Shown here piece after piece: positions 1-10,147 of a stretch of 64,000 nucleotides of DNA (position 1 is the stretch's first letter; each line of letters starts with the position of its first letter). Location: assembly GCF_910596095.1 (NCBI RefSeq), contig NC_056537.1:1650574-1714573 (forward strand). The letters are read 5' to 3'. A program made the translations under genes and the position numbers. The notes beneath the pieces were generated by a model. That model was not told the DNA's origin. It worked only from the letters and a program-made list of their open reading frames with translations, and searched no databases. Source of the DNA: Thunnus maccoyii (Eukaryota > Chordata > Actinopteri > Scombriformes > Scombridae).

Positions 1-171
1 AACCACTACTTTTACTGCAATACTTTAACTACGTCAAGCTCATAATACTTATGTACTTTTACTGTAGGAGGATTTTTTCATGCAGGACTTTTACTTGTAA
101 TTGAGTATTTTTACGTTGTTGTATTGGTACTTTTACTGCAGTAAAGGATCTGAGTACTTCGTCCACCGCTG
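1..171 (+). repeat. Terminal part of a hAT-like interspersed repeat
   Basis: The window opens inside an interspersed repeat whose right end reads GTAAAGGATCTGAGTACTTC followed by a short CCACCGCTG terminus. The same terminal segment is seen in the complete copy at 59704-60734. Only one 47-bp unit (TTTTACTGCAATACTTTAAC onward) is present here, against five in the other copy. It lies downstream of kbtbd13, which runs on the opposite strand. Confidence 0.75.
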
Positions 172-1518
172 CCTGGTTTCACTCCTGGACTCGAGCTGGA
201 GGTTACTGGTCTGAGCGCTGTATCCCAGCCTGACCCCAGCCTCTCTCTTTATTCTGGGTCAGATTTAGCATGCTGCTGGCATCTCGCCCAGCAGCCCGTG
301 GTGCCTGGCTCTGCCTGCCGTTAACCTCCATCATCATCGCTCGGTGCCAACAGGAAACAGAGCCTGCCGCTTTCGGCAGCAGGAAACAGAAACAGAAGCT
401 CTGTGTGAGGACGGACATTGCGGCTCACATGGAGCTACAGTGCTGCTTTAAGTACGCTGCAGGCTGAGAGACACACTGACTGACATAATACATATATACA
501 AATAATTTACCTCTAATTTCTTTTGTACAAATCACATATTTATTCACACATGTGATTAAAAATGAATCTATAACGTTTTAGATGAAAATGTGGTAACTGA
601 TCATAAATCGCCTAGTTTTTCTGCTTTGTTTTCAAACTTTGCTGAACAAATAAGCTTTAACAGCATGAGAAAACATTACCTTTTGTTACGATTGGTCACC
701 TACACAAGTCCTCATCTTCAAAACTCTTCACACAGTCGAAACAACAGCAACAATTATGGATCAAACTGTGACACATTTGCATTGTTTTCACACAGAAAGC
801 GTTCAGTGACTACAGCCTTCAAATGTCCTCAATACTTTTCTCACTCAGACACAAACAAGCAACAAAACATTTTACATGTTTACATCCTCACTTCCAAACT
901 CTTCAGTTTATGTTCAAACACTAACATGTATTCATACAGATCATAACCACACTGAAGTACATCTATATTCAACCAAAAAACAAGACGTGCTGTCAGAAAT
1001 AAAGCCCACTGAAAGCTTTCCTGTAGATACACTGTAGTACGTTCTATAGAGAGCTACACATCTGACTGTATTTACACTCTATACACATGTATATACTATC
1101 AACCATCAAAACTACATATGCACAATAAAACACAGATGGCTGTAAAAAGATCCTCATGTGCTGCCTGTTGTCAGTGTTTTTATCTCAGTGTGTCTGATTT
1201 GAGTTGTTGTGTTTGGGTCTGCTGGAAGGATTTGCTTTTGTGTGTAAAGTGAGCTGCTGTGTCCAGCTGTGTGTTGGTAAAGTTCAACATGTGGACTCAG
1301 TGTTGAACCGTGCAAGGAATCAATCATAAACAGCATTAACATAAATACTTATTAACTTAATGATTACAATGTATTACCGATAGAAAAAAACACCAAAATA
1401 AGAAGAGATTTGTTATAAACCAGAATTATCCTTCAAATTTATCAAAGCAAAGGTGCAGAAAATACATGTTCGCATGCAAAAAGATGACAATCCAAAAATC
1501 ACAGAACAAATGAAGCTG
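172..1518. other. Non-coding stretch, probable kbtbd13 3' UTR in its right part
   Basis: No convincing coding region is seen. The AT-rich DNA directly left of the kbtbd13 stop is expected to hold its 3' UTR, as the gene runs on the minus strand. A minus-strand AATAAA would read TTTATT here, and one candidate lies near 538. The open frames at 270-467, 590-946 and 1154-1342 have no recognisable domains. Confidence 0.4.
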
Positions 1519-2985
1519 TTATTGCAGCATAAGAGCTTCTGGCAGCCGGAGCAGAAACGTCCACACAGATCCACTTCTGGGGAAACCCTTCATCTGCCGT
1601 CGGGGTTTCCAGGTTTTCCCATCGATGGCGTACTCCAGAGTCAGGCTCCTGTTGAGCGTGAGCACAGAGTCGCCTCTCACCACAGAGGTGAACAGCGAAC
1701 CTTTGCTGTTGGCGAAGTGTCCTGGCAGGGACGTCCACTGACCGGTGCTCAGATTATAACAGTCCATCAGGCATCTCAGGAAGTCGTCCGACGGCCCGTT
1801 TCTCATGATGTACAGGTTGTCCCTGTGGCCGACCATGCAGTGGCCATAACTCTGGTGCCTGATCAGCTTGGTAACGAGCTGCCACTCGTCTGTACCTGAG
1901 ATGTACTCATAGATCTCTGTGGTCTCCATCGGCCTCCACAAACACACAAATATCCTGCTCATGGTTTTGGTGCATGCTGCTCCCGCCGCCGGTCGAGGCA
2001 AGTGAGCGGCAAACGCCCACCTTCCGGTCTTGACATTGTATATTTCCACAGATGACATCATAATCCGCTCGTACTCTCCTCCGATGGCATAAAGACGACC
2101 GTCCACACCTACGAGGCTGAGATTGTAGCGCAGCTGTGCTGGACTGGCGATCTTGCTCCAACCATTGTTTTCAACACTGTAGCAGAAACAAGAGTCCACG
2201 GCTTGTTTATGGACTCCGTGAATTCCGCCAACGATGTAAAGTTTGTTGTCTAAAACAGTCACTCCAGCCATGGAGGTGCTGGCCTCCAGTGGAAGATCTG
2301 TCAGTGTTTTCCAGTTATTCCCAGTTTCATCCAGGTAGCAGACCGTCCTGGAGGCAGCATGAACAGTTTCACCTGTGCCACAGGTCACGTGGGCCCCCAC
2401 TGCCACGAAAACACTCGGGGTCAAAGACTCCACGTAGGAAATCAGCTCTGATGGTAAGGTATTCCTGACCTCCTCCTCCAGGTCAGTGTATATATTTCGG
2501 ATGAACAGTGCAGCAGCGTGGTAAAGGTCCATGAGACCAAAGGTTGCAGCGGTGTGAAACATGAGCAAGCAGTTGTCAGAGTCAATGAGGTTGATGAGAT
2601 GCTTTGTGAGCAGCGCTGCCTGCAAGAAAGCAGCACTTTCAATGGCCTCAACAATGTCATCGCCATCCAGGAAGGGCATCTCCCCTCGTAGAACCGCCAA
2701 GGCAATGAGGAAACCTCGAGCACGCAGAGACTTGAGGTGGATTTCTTCCTGCCGACATTCCCTCATTCCAGAGCGATACAAGGCTCGGAAATAGTCGCAG
2801 CTCTGAACGAGTAACGTCTTCTCTTCAGAGAAGTGCGTGTCTCCGACCACAACGGTTAATTTATCCGAGACGACACCGGAGGTAGAACATGGCAGATACC
2901 CTCCACCGTCTGCACCCTCACAGCTGCTGGTGTCCTCTGATTCACTGCTGTGCACCGACATTACTATACTCTGACAGTGACTCAC
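1519..2985 (-). CDS. kbtbd13: Kelch repeat and BTB domain-containing protein 13
   Basis: A single uninterrupted exon encodes 488 residues. KBTBD13 is a BTB-kelch substrate adaptor for CUL3 ubiquitin ligase in muscle, and human mutations cause nemaline myopathy type 6 (known for the family). The BTB fold covers about residues 42-140 and includes SCDYFRALYRSGMRE. A short BACK-like helical part follows, then kelch blades from about residue 215 to the end, with DNKLYIVGG, DGRLYAIGGE and the family-typical NGPSDDFL and SYGHCMVGHRDNLY. The mammalian gene is also intronless. The fish protein has about 30 extra Ser/Glu/Gly-rich residues before the BTB domain. A second in-frame Met at residue 9 could be the real start, as nothing in the sequence separates the two. 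Paralogue identity rests on remembered human KBTBD13, to which the kelch part is close; KLHL42 shares only the BTB motif. Confidence 0.93.
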   Translation of the reverse strand: MSHCQSIVMSVHSSESEDTSSCEGADGGGYLPCSTSGVVSDKLTVVVGDTHFSEEKTLLVQSCDYFRALYRSGMRECRQEEIHLKSLRARGFLIALAVLRGEMPFLDGDDIVEAIESAAFLQAALLTKHLINLIDSDNCLLMFHTAATFGLMDLYHAAALFIRNIYTDLEEEVRNTLPSELISYVESLTPSVFVAVGAHVTCGTGETVHAASRTVCYLDETGNNWKTLTDLPLEASTSMAGVTVLDNKLYIVGGIHGVHKQAVDSCFCYSVENNGWSKIASPAQLRYNLSLVGVDGRLYAIGGEYERIMMSSVEIYNVKTGRWAFAAHLPRPAAGAACTKTMSRIFVCLWRPMETTEIYEYISGTDEWQLVTKLIRHQSYGHCMVGHRDNLYIMRNGPSDDFLRCLMDCYNLSTGQWTSLPGHFANSKGSLFTSVVRGDSVLTLNRSLTLEYAIDGKTWKPRRQMKGFPRSGSVWTFLLRLPEALMLQ

Positions 2986-4553
2986 AAGAAAAAATCCTCC
3001 GTGAAAATGACATGAGACATTGACACGTTTCCAAAAGTCCTGAAGAGGAGCCGGAGAGAAGTGACTGAGTTTGAAGCTGTTTCACTCTTCAGGGAGACTC
3101 AATTCTTTCACAGCTTTCAAAATAGAAGCAGCTAAACATAGAAGAGAGCAGATGACCGGAGTGACATTCATGTTGTAGACAAGAGAGCAACAAGTGAACA
3201 CATGGTCAGTGATATCTGCTGCTGCAAACTTAAAGGATCACTCCACCCAAAACACAAAAGACAAAGAGTTTTGAGATCTCCACTACTGAGACATTTGCTT
3301 TTACCAGAATGCAATTGAGGTGGAAAGAATTTTGTTTGTGCAGAAAGACGACATAAATGGTCCATATCCTAAGATACTGACATCTTGTTCTCCGTATGGG
3401 AATTTGGGCATTTAGCAACCTACAAATATGAGAATGGCATCGACTTTCTCATTGAACTTTCTGCCAGGAAGCAAATAAGCACATTCACCAAACAATTCTT
3501 ATGAGGTGTAGCACATAAAAGAGTTAAAGGCTCAGCAATCTCGACAAATTCAACATAATATTCTTTTAATGTATTAAAACATCTGATTAATACAAATACA
3601 ACATTAAAAGTGAACTTGTGAGGGTGTGAAATTCTTCTGTGATAACGCAGATGAGAAGCAATACTTTTGAAATGCTGGAAATCTGAAAAAGGTCCAAATA
3701 TATCAAAAAAAGTTTTTATGCTTGGATGAGGTGGAAAAGTTTATGTATTAATAAAAGCAAAATGTGACAAAGTGCAATGGAAACAAATGATGTCGTACAG
3801 GAAGCATGTGACTTAAATGTCCCTGAAGCTTCCGCCCCACTGGAGAGACGAAACATGGCGGCAGATATTTTTCTTTCTTTTTTGTCTCTTCTTTGTCTTT
3901 ATGTGTCTGTATAACTGACACAGGGCTGTTATCAAAACGACAACCTACAGTGAATTTTCTAAATAATTGTTTACAAAGATTATTTTCTGAATAGTTGTTA
4001 AAAGAGTTCAGTGTTTCATGGAATCTTTCTGCTGACATGTATAGCTCTGTTTTCTTTGACTTTTAACCTCCCGATCATGGATGTGAGCTCAGATCAGTTT
4101 GAAGATGTTTGTCTCTTTACATTCACTTACAGTGAGGGAGGAGGGGCTGACCTAGATTTGGGCTCAGCGTGGCAGACATAATACAGCAGGTCATGTGACC
4201 CAGCCGCTCCCTCATCAGTCAAAACAATCCTACCCACCGCATCCATCTCTGAGCAGACAGAGGGGATTGTGGGAATGTTGGACTGCTACTTTGATCTGTG
4301 GGACCGACTTCAGGTGATGCTCCTCTGCTCTGCACAGTTACAGTCACAGTACAACACTGGCAAGGGGAAGGAAGCAGGAACAATACAAGTAGTAATACGA
4401 AGGGGAAAAGGGAGGCAAAGAAGTAACTTCAATCAATAATGTTTGGTTTTACAGCACATTTACTGTATGATTCATTCTTAGCATTTCAAGCAAAGCTCTC
4501 ATAAACTCATTGTACTCTACCTGCCCAACAAATAACAGACAGTTAGTGACGAG
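2986..4553. other. Intergenic DNA upstream of kbtbd13
   Basis: This stretch holds the kbtbd13 5' flank, which is AT-rich. No gene is supported. The segment at about 3231-3420 starts with AAAGGATCACTCCACCC, a phrase of the kind that opens fish interspersed repeats, but I cannot define its borders. The block at 4080-4330 is richer in GC and not obviously repetitive; it could be regulatory, which is inference only. Confidence 0.3.
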
Positions 4554-5038
4554 TAGTGGTGGAAAGTAAGTACATTTACTCAAGTACTGTACTTAAGATT
4601 TGACACAATGGATAATATAACAAGCTTTTAAAATACAACACATTGTTAAAGATGAAACCAGTGGTTTCCAACCTTTTTGGCTTTTGACGTCTTACAAAAA
4701 GCAGTGTGTAGTCGGGGTCACATTTCACATGTCTATGAGTTGTTAACAGCACCACCAAATAGTGATTTTTCCCTCTAAACTTCTCACATGCTTTCATTTC
4801 AATAAATGTTCAAATGATCCAATATTTCAGCAAAAATCAAAGATTAGAGAAAAAGTCCAAAAACTGAAAACAGATTTGTGTATCAGAACTTTGTTTTTTC
4901 TTCTTTCCTCTCCCATTAATCATCTCACCACCCCTCAGATTTATCTGCTGACCCTTTGGAGGGGCCCGACCCCTAGGTTGGGAACCACTGGACTAAAGTA
5001 GCTAACTGTATATAAAGTAGTTGAAACTAGCTCCACCT
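4554..5038 (+). mobile_element. Truncated copy of the composite hAT-like element
   Basis: It starts with a mutated terminus (TAGTGGTGGAAAGTAAG) and continues with ACATTTACTCAAGTACTG, as in the complete copy at 59704. It has lost roughly 100 bp of the internal region before GATTTGACACAATGG and stops after GCTCCACCTT. It contains the same nested 332-bp MITE at the same internal position as the other copy. Confidence 0.8.
4659..4990 (+). mobile_element. Nested 332-bp hAT-type MITE
   Basis: The terminal inverted repeats read CAGTGGTTTCCAACCTTTTT on the left and GGTTGGGAACCACTG on the right. This is the remembered style of hAT (Charlie-like) termini. The flanking octamers GATGAAAC and GACTAAAG look like a decayed 8-bp target duplication. 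The element has the same length and almost the same bases as 59930-60261; I see one difference. Confidence 0.75.
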
Positions 5039-6159
5039 TGTCTTTTCATGATTAAATTCATATTAATGAGGCTTCATTAGTGAGCTGGATCTCATTCAGT
5101 CTGCAGGCTTATGTAACACTGTGTAACACACACTGTCTTGCATAAGCTGAGGTTCAGACAATCCACAACAGAACCTCTCAAACGCCGAGTGACGGGACAG
5201 AAAGAGCAGAGAGCGGCAGAATATGCAATGAAGAACATCAGAAACAACAGAGAAGCATTTCCTGAGGAAAGAAGAAGAGCACTGCTGTCAGTAAGCACTG
5301 ATGCTGATTGGCTTGATGTTTGAAAATGACTGATAGCTACATCACCTGAAAACATCAGTGTACTGAGGCTGTTTGGCTTTAAAATAACTAACACACACTT
5401 AGGCTTTAATGCATTATATAACTCATAATTATTAATTAAATATAAATATCATAATTAGCTTATATCCTGTTGATCAATGTGCAATACTGAGCATTTTGGA
5501 ATATTAACTAAGTTTTTTCTGTATTTAATAAGATATAAATACAAGATGAAAGTTGCAAACCAAAAGTGCCTTAAAAAAATCATGTTTTTCAGGAACATTT
5601 GTGAACCTATTCAGGTTTTGTTAAAAATGCATATGAGCAATATTTTTTAGCATAAATGATTCACAGGTGAAAAAAAGGCATGGAAGAGGTATAAGAGGCA
5701 GTATGCATGAAAATATTTGATGATAGACAAATTAACCTGCCTCTATCAGTTCTCTGGGTGTTTCTGGGAAACGTAGGAAACCACTGAGTGAAGTAGATGA
5801 ATCAGACAGAGAGAAAATGGGTTCCCCAGAAATTAACTGCTGAGATTAATATTATTTCAGACTGATTCAAAATAAATCAGAAAACAATGTGCATAAGGTA
5901 TAGTGTTTTCAGACAAGCTTCATCCACTCTGAAACAACTGAACAACAGGAAAACTGTGAAATCTCTTTCAGTGGATAAACAACCAAACAGTTGATGGTCT
6001 CCAACATGTGTTGATTAGTAAGACAGACTCAGGTTTCTCTGCCAACCTCCTCCTGTTCGTTGTCATCAATGTGTTTTAAATACAACACACCCTGTGCATT
6101 AGTTATCATCAGTACTGAAAAATGAAAAATCAGAATCATCTCTATTGTCCTCATTCAAG

Positions 6160-6161
<2 letters not shown>
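5039..6161. other. Intergenic DNA without recognisable genes
   Basis: The sequence is AT-rich. Short open frames around 5092-5394 show no domain. I see no RNA gene. Confidence 0.3.
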
Positions 6162-6203
<42 letters not shown>

Positions 6204-6310
6204 TAGCGCCAAATCACAACAAAAGTCATCTCAAGGCATTTTTCACATAGAGCAGGTAAAGACTGTACTCTTTAATTTACAGAGACCCAACAATGAAATT
6301 ATAGTGCATC
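6162..6310 (-). repeat. (AATC)n tract with fish repeat tail
   Basis: A (CAAT)n run at 6161-6193 is followed by CTTTATTTATATAGCGCCAA, ATCACAACAAAAGTCATCTC and similar text. This is a widespread fish repeat of the type that ends non-LTR elements on a tetranucleotide tail. Read on the minus strand it would be the 3' end of such an element. Confidence 0.6.
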
Positions 6311-7014
6311 TCCCAACACATAGTGTTGATAAAAAGTAAGCACTAAACAAATCATAACAACAGTTAAAAAAAACAATAGTTAAAATATAAGATTACTAGA
6401 TTACTTATTCAAATATTGTGAGTGCATTTTTTAAGAAACTCTAGTTATCAGTTATTTAATTTTCACTGCAGGACTTTTTCATTGTAGTTCATTTCTACTA
6501 CAGTAAATTATCTGAATACTTCTTTCTTATCTACAAGCAAACTGCAAGACTTTAGAATCACCAGTCACACAATAATGTTGAGTGATGTTGGCTCAGTTTT
6601 AGTTATTAATGTTCCTATTAAAACTGATCATAAAGAGATTGTTATAATATTTACTCTTGTAGTATTTATTAGTCTTGTTTTGTTGTTATTAATATTTTAA
6701 TCAAACAGTATTTTCAGAATTATTTCACCAAGGCCTCAAAATATTTTAATGTCTATTTATCAATATAAATATATTTTTCGTGATTATTGGGGAAGCCTCT
6801 CCTTTCTGAAGAGCCGCAGCACAGCTGGAGTGGCGATCTGTGAATTCCTGCGCCTGTTCGCTACGTAAAACTAGTCCGCGTGTTTTCTCATTGGTTTAGG
6901 GTTAGTTTTTCACGTCATTGATTTCAAATTAGTCGTTAACCAATGCAACTCAGCTTTTCATCCTCATGTGTTGTTGTTGTGTTTGTGTGTGTGTGAAGCG
7001 TGTGGTGTTATTTG
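6311..7014. other. Upstream flank of the PIM kinase gene
   Basis: AT-rich to about 6790, then rising in GC. Reverse CCAAT boxes (ATTGG) near 6785 and 6891 and a forward CCAAT near 6940 could belong to the PIM promoter. No gene is supported. Confidence 0.3.
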
Positions 7015-7263
7015 ATGTTTAGGCGGAAGGATCTATGTTGTCTCCGCGTGTAAACAAACGGCGGCGGCGGCGGAGCAGAGCAGCAGAGTGGTCGAGTGGC
7101 GCGCTTTCTTCTGGGCGAAACAGCCGGTCTACCGATGGATTGTAACCGTGTTTCCGTTTTATTTCGCTCGTGAGAAGGGGCCGAGGATCCCCGCTGTTGT
7201 CTGAGGTCATTACGGCGATATTTTCCGGTGTGTTTTCGTGTTTTGGGAGGATTTACGGGCAGT
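7015..7263 (+). promoter_or_regulatory. GC-rich leader of the PIM kinase gene with short upstream frames
   Basis: The DNA just upstream of the PIM start is CpG-rich and contains a (CGG)5 run at about 7061-7075. Two short upstream reading frames are visible. One starts at 7018 and ends on the TAA at about 7052; the other is a 12-codon frame at 7135-7173. Long GC-rich leaders with translational control are known for PIM mRNAs. The transcription start cannot be placed from sequence. Confidence 0.5.
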
Positions 7264-10112
7264 ATGCTGCTCTGTAAACTGGGCTCCCTCTCCAACATCT
7301 CGTCCGGCGTGGATCTACCGGCGAAGCTACAGCTACAGCAAGGTAACGGTGTTAACGGGGGCAGGCCGGTGTTACGCCGTTTTCTGTGACCTGATTACTT
7401 TTCTCCTACCTAACCCAACCGGTCATCTTCTCCGTGACGCCGAAATAAGCACCTCCATGTGGCTGTTACAAGACTGAAATCAGGTCACATAACCCGACGG
7501 GTCACATAATACATCGTAACACGTGTGCCGGTGATACACAGTGTTTGGTGACCCATCAGATCCCGTGACCTGCATTGTTGGTTAGTTTTAGGCACGAGGG
7601 GTGAGATGGTTAGGGCAGGTCACAGAATCAAATGGTTCACCAAATACGGTGTAACACCGGCAAATAAACGAGGCAACCGGCGAAAATTAAAGTGCCTGAC
7701 CGCCATTTCATGTACTTTATTATTTACTAAAAATGTGTATACTTGTCAGTTCATTTAACAAGTCGTTATGACCGAATATTATCAGCAGATGTAGATATTA
7801 AATAAATTCAGCCGATAACATCAGAAGCATCACATCAAAGAGGACCAGATAAAATGTTGTTTTTTTATTGAATAAATTAAAATTATTGTTTTAAATTCGC
7901 ATATTTTCCAACAGTCCGGAGCAATTTTAAAGGCGAAATGTGTATCTTGTCATGAAAAGCGTTAAATTACGTGATTTCCATATTTTCAGTTTTCAGACAT
8001 GACATTTCTGTTTTGTGTTTTTGTAAAACAGCCTGTTTTATACGGTTAAGGTGCGGATTTATCATCTGAAGCTACACACTGCATCTGTTTATTATCAAGT
8101 CGCCTTCAATCGTTCAAAAAGAGTAGATGATGATTCTATCAACAGTCCGCCATTTTTAAACGGCAGAACAACAAGAGTAATCTGAGGACATTTGTTAACG
8201 TGCTCGTGTGTGTTCAACGAAGTTTTTTATTATTTTCTGGGAGAATTAAGGCGGTAATTTCCATTTAAATCCCTTAAATAAAGAGCTGAGTGTTGAGCTG
8301 AAGCGGAAAAACAACAAAGCGAGGACGTGTTGGGGGATTTGGGGTTGTTAATAAAACTATAACGTGTATTAATCCTGATGTTTGTGTGTTTGTGTTTTGT
8401 TTTTGTGTTTTTAGCTAAAGCGGAGAAGCCGCCGTTTGAGAAGCTGTACCGGCTGGACTCGGTGCTCGGCAGCGGGGGATTTGGTACCGTGTACTCCGCC
8501 GTCCGCTTGGCCGACGGGCAGCCGGTAAGAACCACGAGCCGCTTTGTTTTGGTCGCAGCACGTGGCCGGGGTGCGCGCTCAGCGTCAAGCTAAACAAAAC
8601 ACACAGCTGCGCTTCTGGTGTGGCTTTTCAAAATAAAAGCAACATTATAGTCTTCCATTATAATAATAATTAAATTTGTGCTGCAGTTTTCGTTCACAGC
8701 ATACATGCCAACGTTTAGATTTCAAAACACTGGAGATTTCTCAGTGGTGGAGGAGTGAAAGAGAGCTTAGTACTAGGGGTGCCATGGTGCAGAGCTCAGT
8801 ACTGGGGGTGCGGAGGAGCAAGCTGCTGGCAGATCTGAAGGTGTGGGTAGAGGTTTCTGGTGTGGTCAGTTCCTGTAACTTGACTTTGTAGTTCATTCTT
8901 GGCTACAGTTACAGATAAAACAATCTCACTACAACGTCCCTTTAGTGGCTATTGTGGCACTCTATCATATGGTCATCCACATGTAAAAAGTGTTTGCTCA
9001 GCTGTAAGAGCATTGTAAATATTAAAATATCAATTTTCTGTGCATTTTTGGGATTTCTTGTTCACGTTGGTTTAAATGTGTGAAACGGTTAAAAGTTCAT
9101 CGTTGTCTATAGAAAGAAACAGTCTCACTAGAGGTGCAATGATTATTAGTTGTCCACTATTAAATTAATTATCAGCTATTTTGATAACTGATTGCTTTGA
9201 TTCAATTTTTAGAAACAAAGGTCCAAATTATTTGATTCCAGTTTCACAAATGTGAATATTTTCTGGTTTCTTTAGTCCTCTGAAACAGTAAACTGACATT
9301 TTTTTTTGACAATTTACTTGAGAGCGTAATTAACAGATTAATTGATCTGTTCTAATTTAGAATATTTTCAGATTATCACAACTACTTTCTAATTATAACT
9401 GCTGCTTTAAGATTATCTCAGCTGCTGAACTCAGTAAGAACTCACGTTTTGACTTTGTGCTTTTATTTGGAAGGCTGTGTGTATTCCCTTCACTTCCTGT
9501 TTTTTTTGTTGTCAGCTGTGCAGCTTGATGGAGGACAGTCCTGTTTTCACAAAGCTTTACATTCAGCTCCAATTTAAACATATTCTTTTGTTTTAGCCTC
9601 TTTGGAAACAGGAAGTGATGACATGTTTCATAATATATTTATGACATCACATAATTTACGTAAACAAAGAAATGCAAAGAAAGGCCAAGGTAGATAACAA
9701 ATAGCTTAATGCTACTGTCAAGTTTTATTAATGGCTGCTCTTTATTCTGTGTTTTTTTTGTACAGAGCCTGTAAATGTCTATGTTCTATAAACTGTGTGG
9801 ATGCTGCATGTTAACGGTGTTAATGTTGTTTCCATGCAGGTGGCGGTGAAGCACGTGTGCAGGGACAGAGTGACGGAGTGGGGCTCTTTGGTGAGATTTA
9901 CCTGCAGATTAAGTTCCTGTCAACAACTTCCTGTCACTGCACAAAACATGCACAGTGTAAAAGCATCAACTCAACTTTATTTATAAAGCACTTTACACAA
10001 AACACAGTTGGTCCAAAGTGCTTTACAGCTCACACACAGGAAAACAACAGAAAGACGACAAAAACACAACACATGCAAAGACAAAAGTGACAACAAAAAC
10101 AGAGTGAAGAAC

Positions 10113-10147
<35 letters not shown>

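Noticed and set aside
4576-4797. Open frame found again at 59859-60068
   Set aside because: The repeated peptide is only the translation of the nested MITE and its host repeat.
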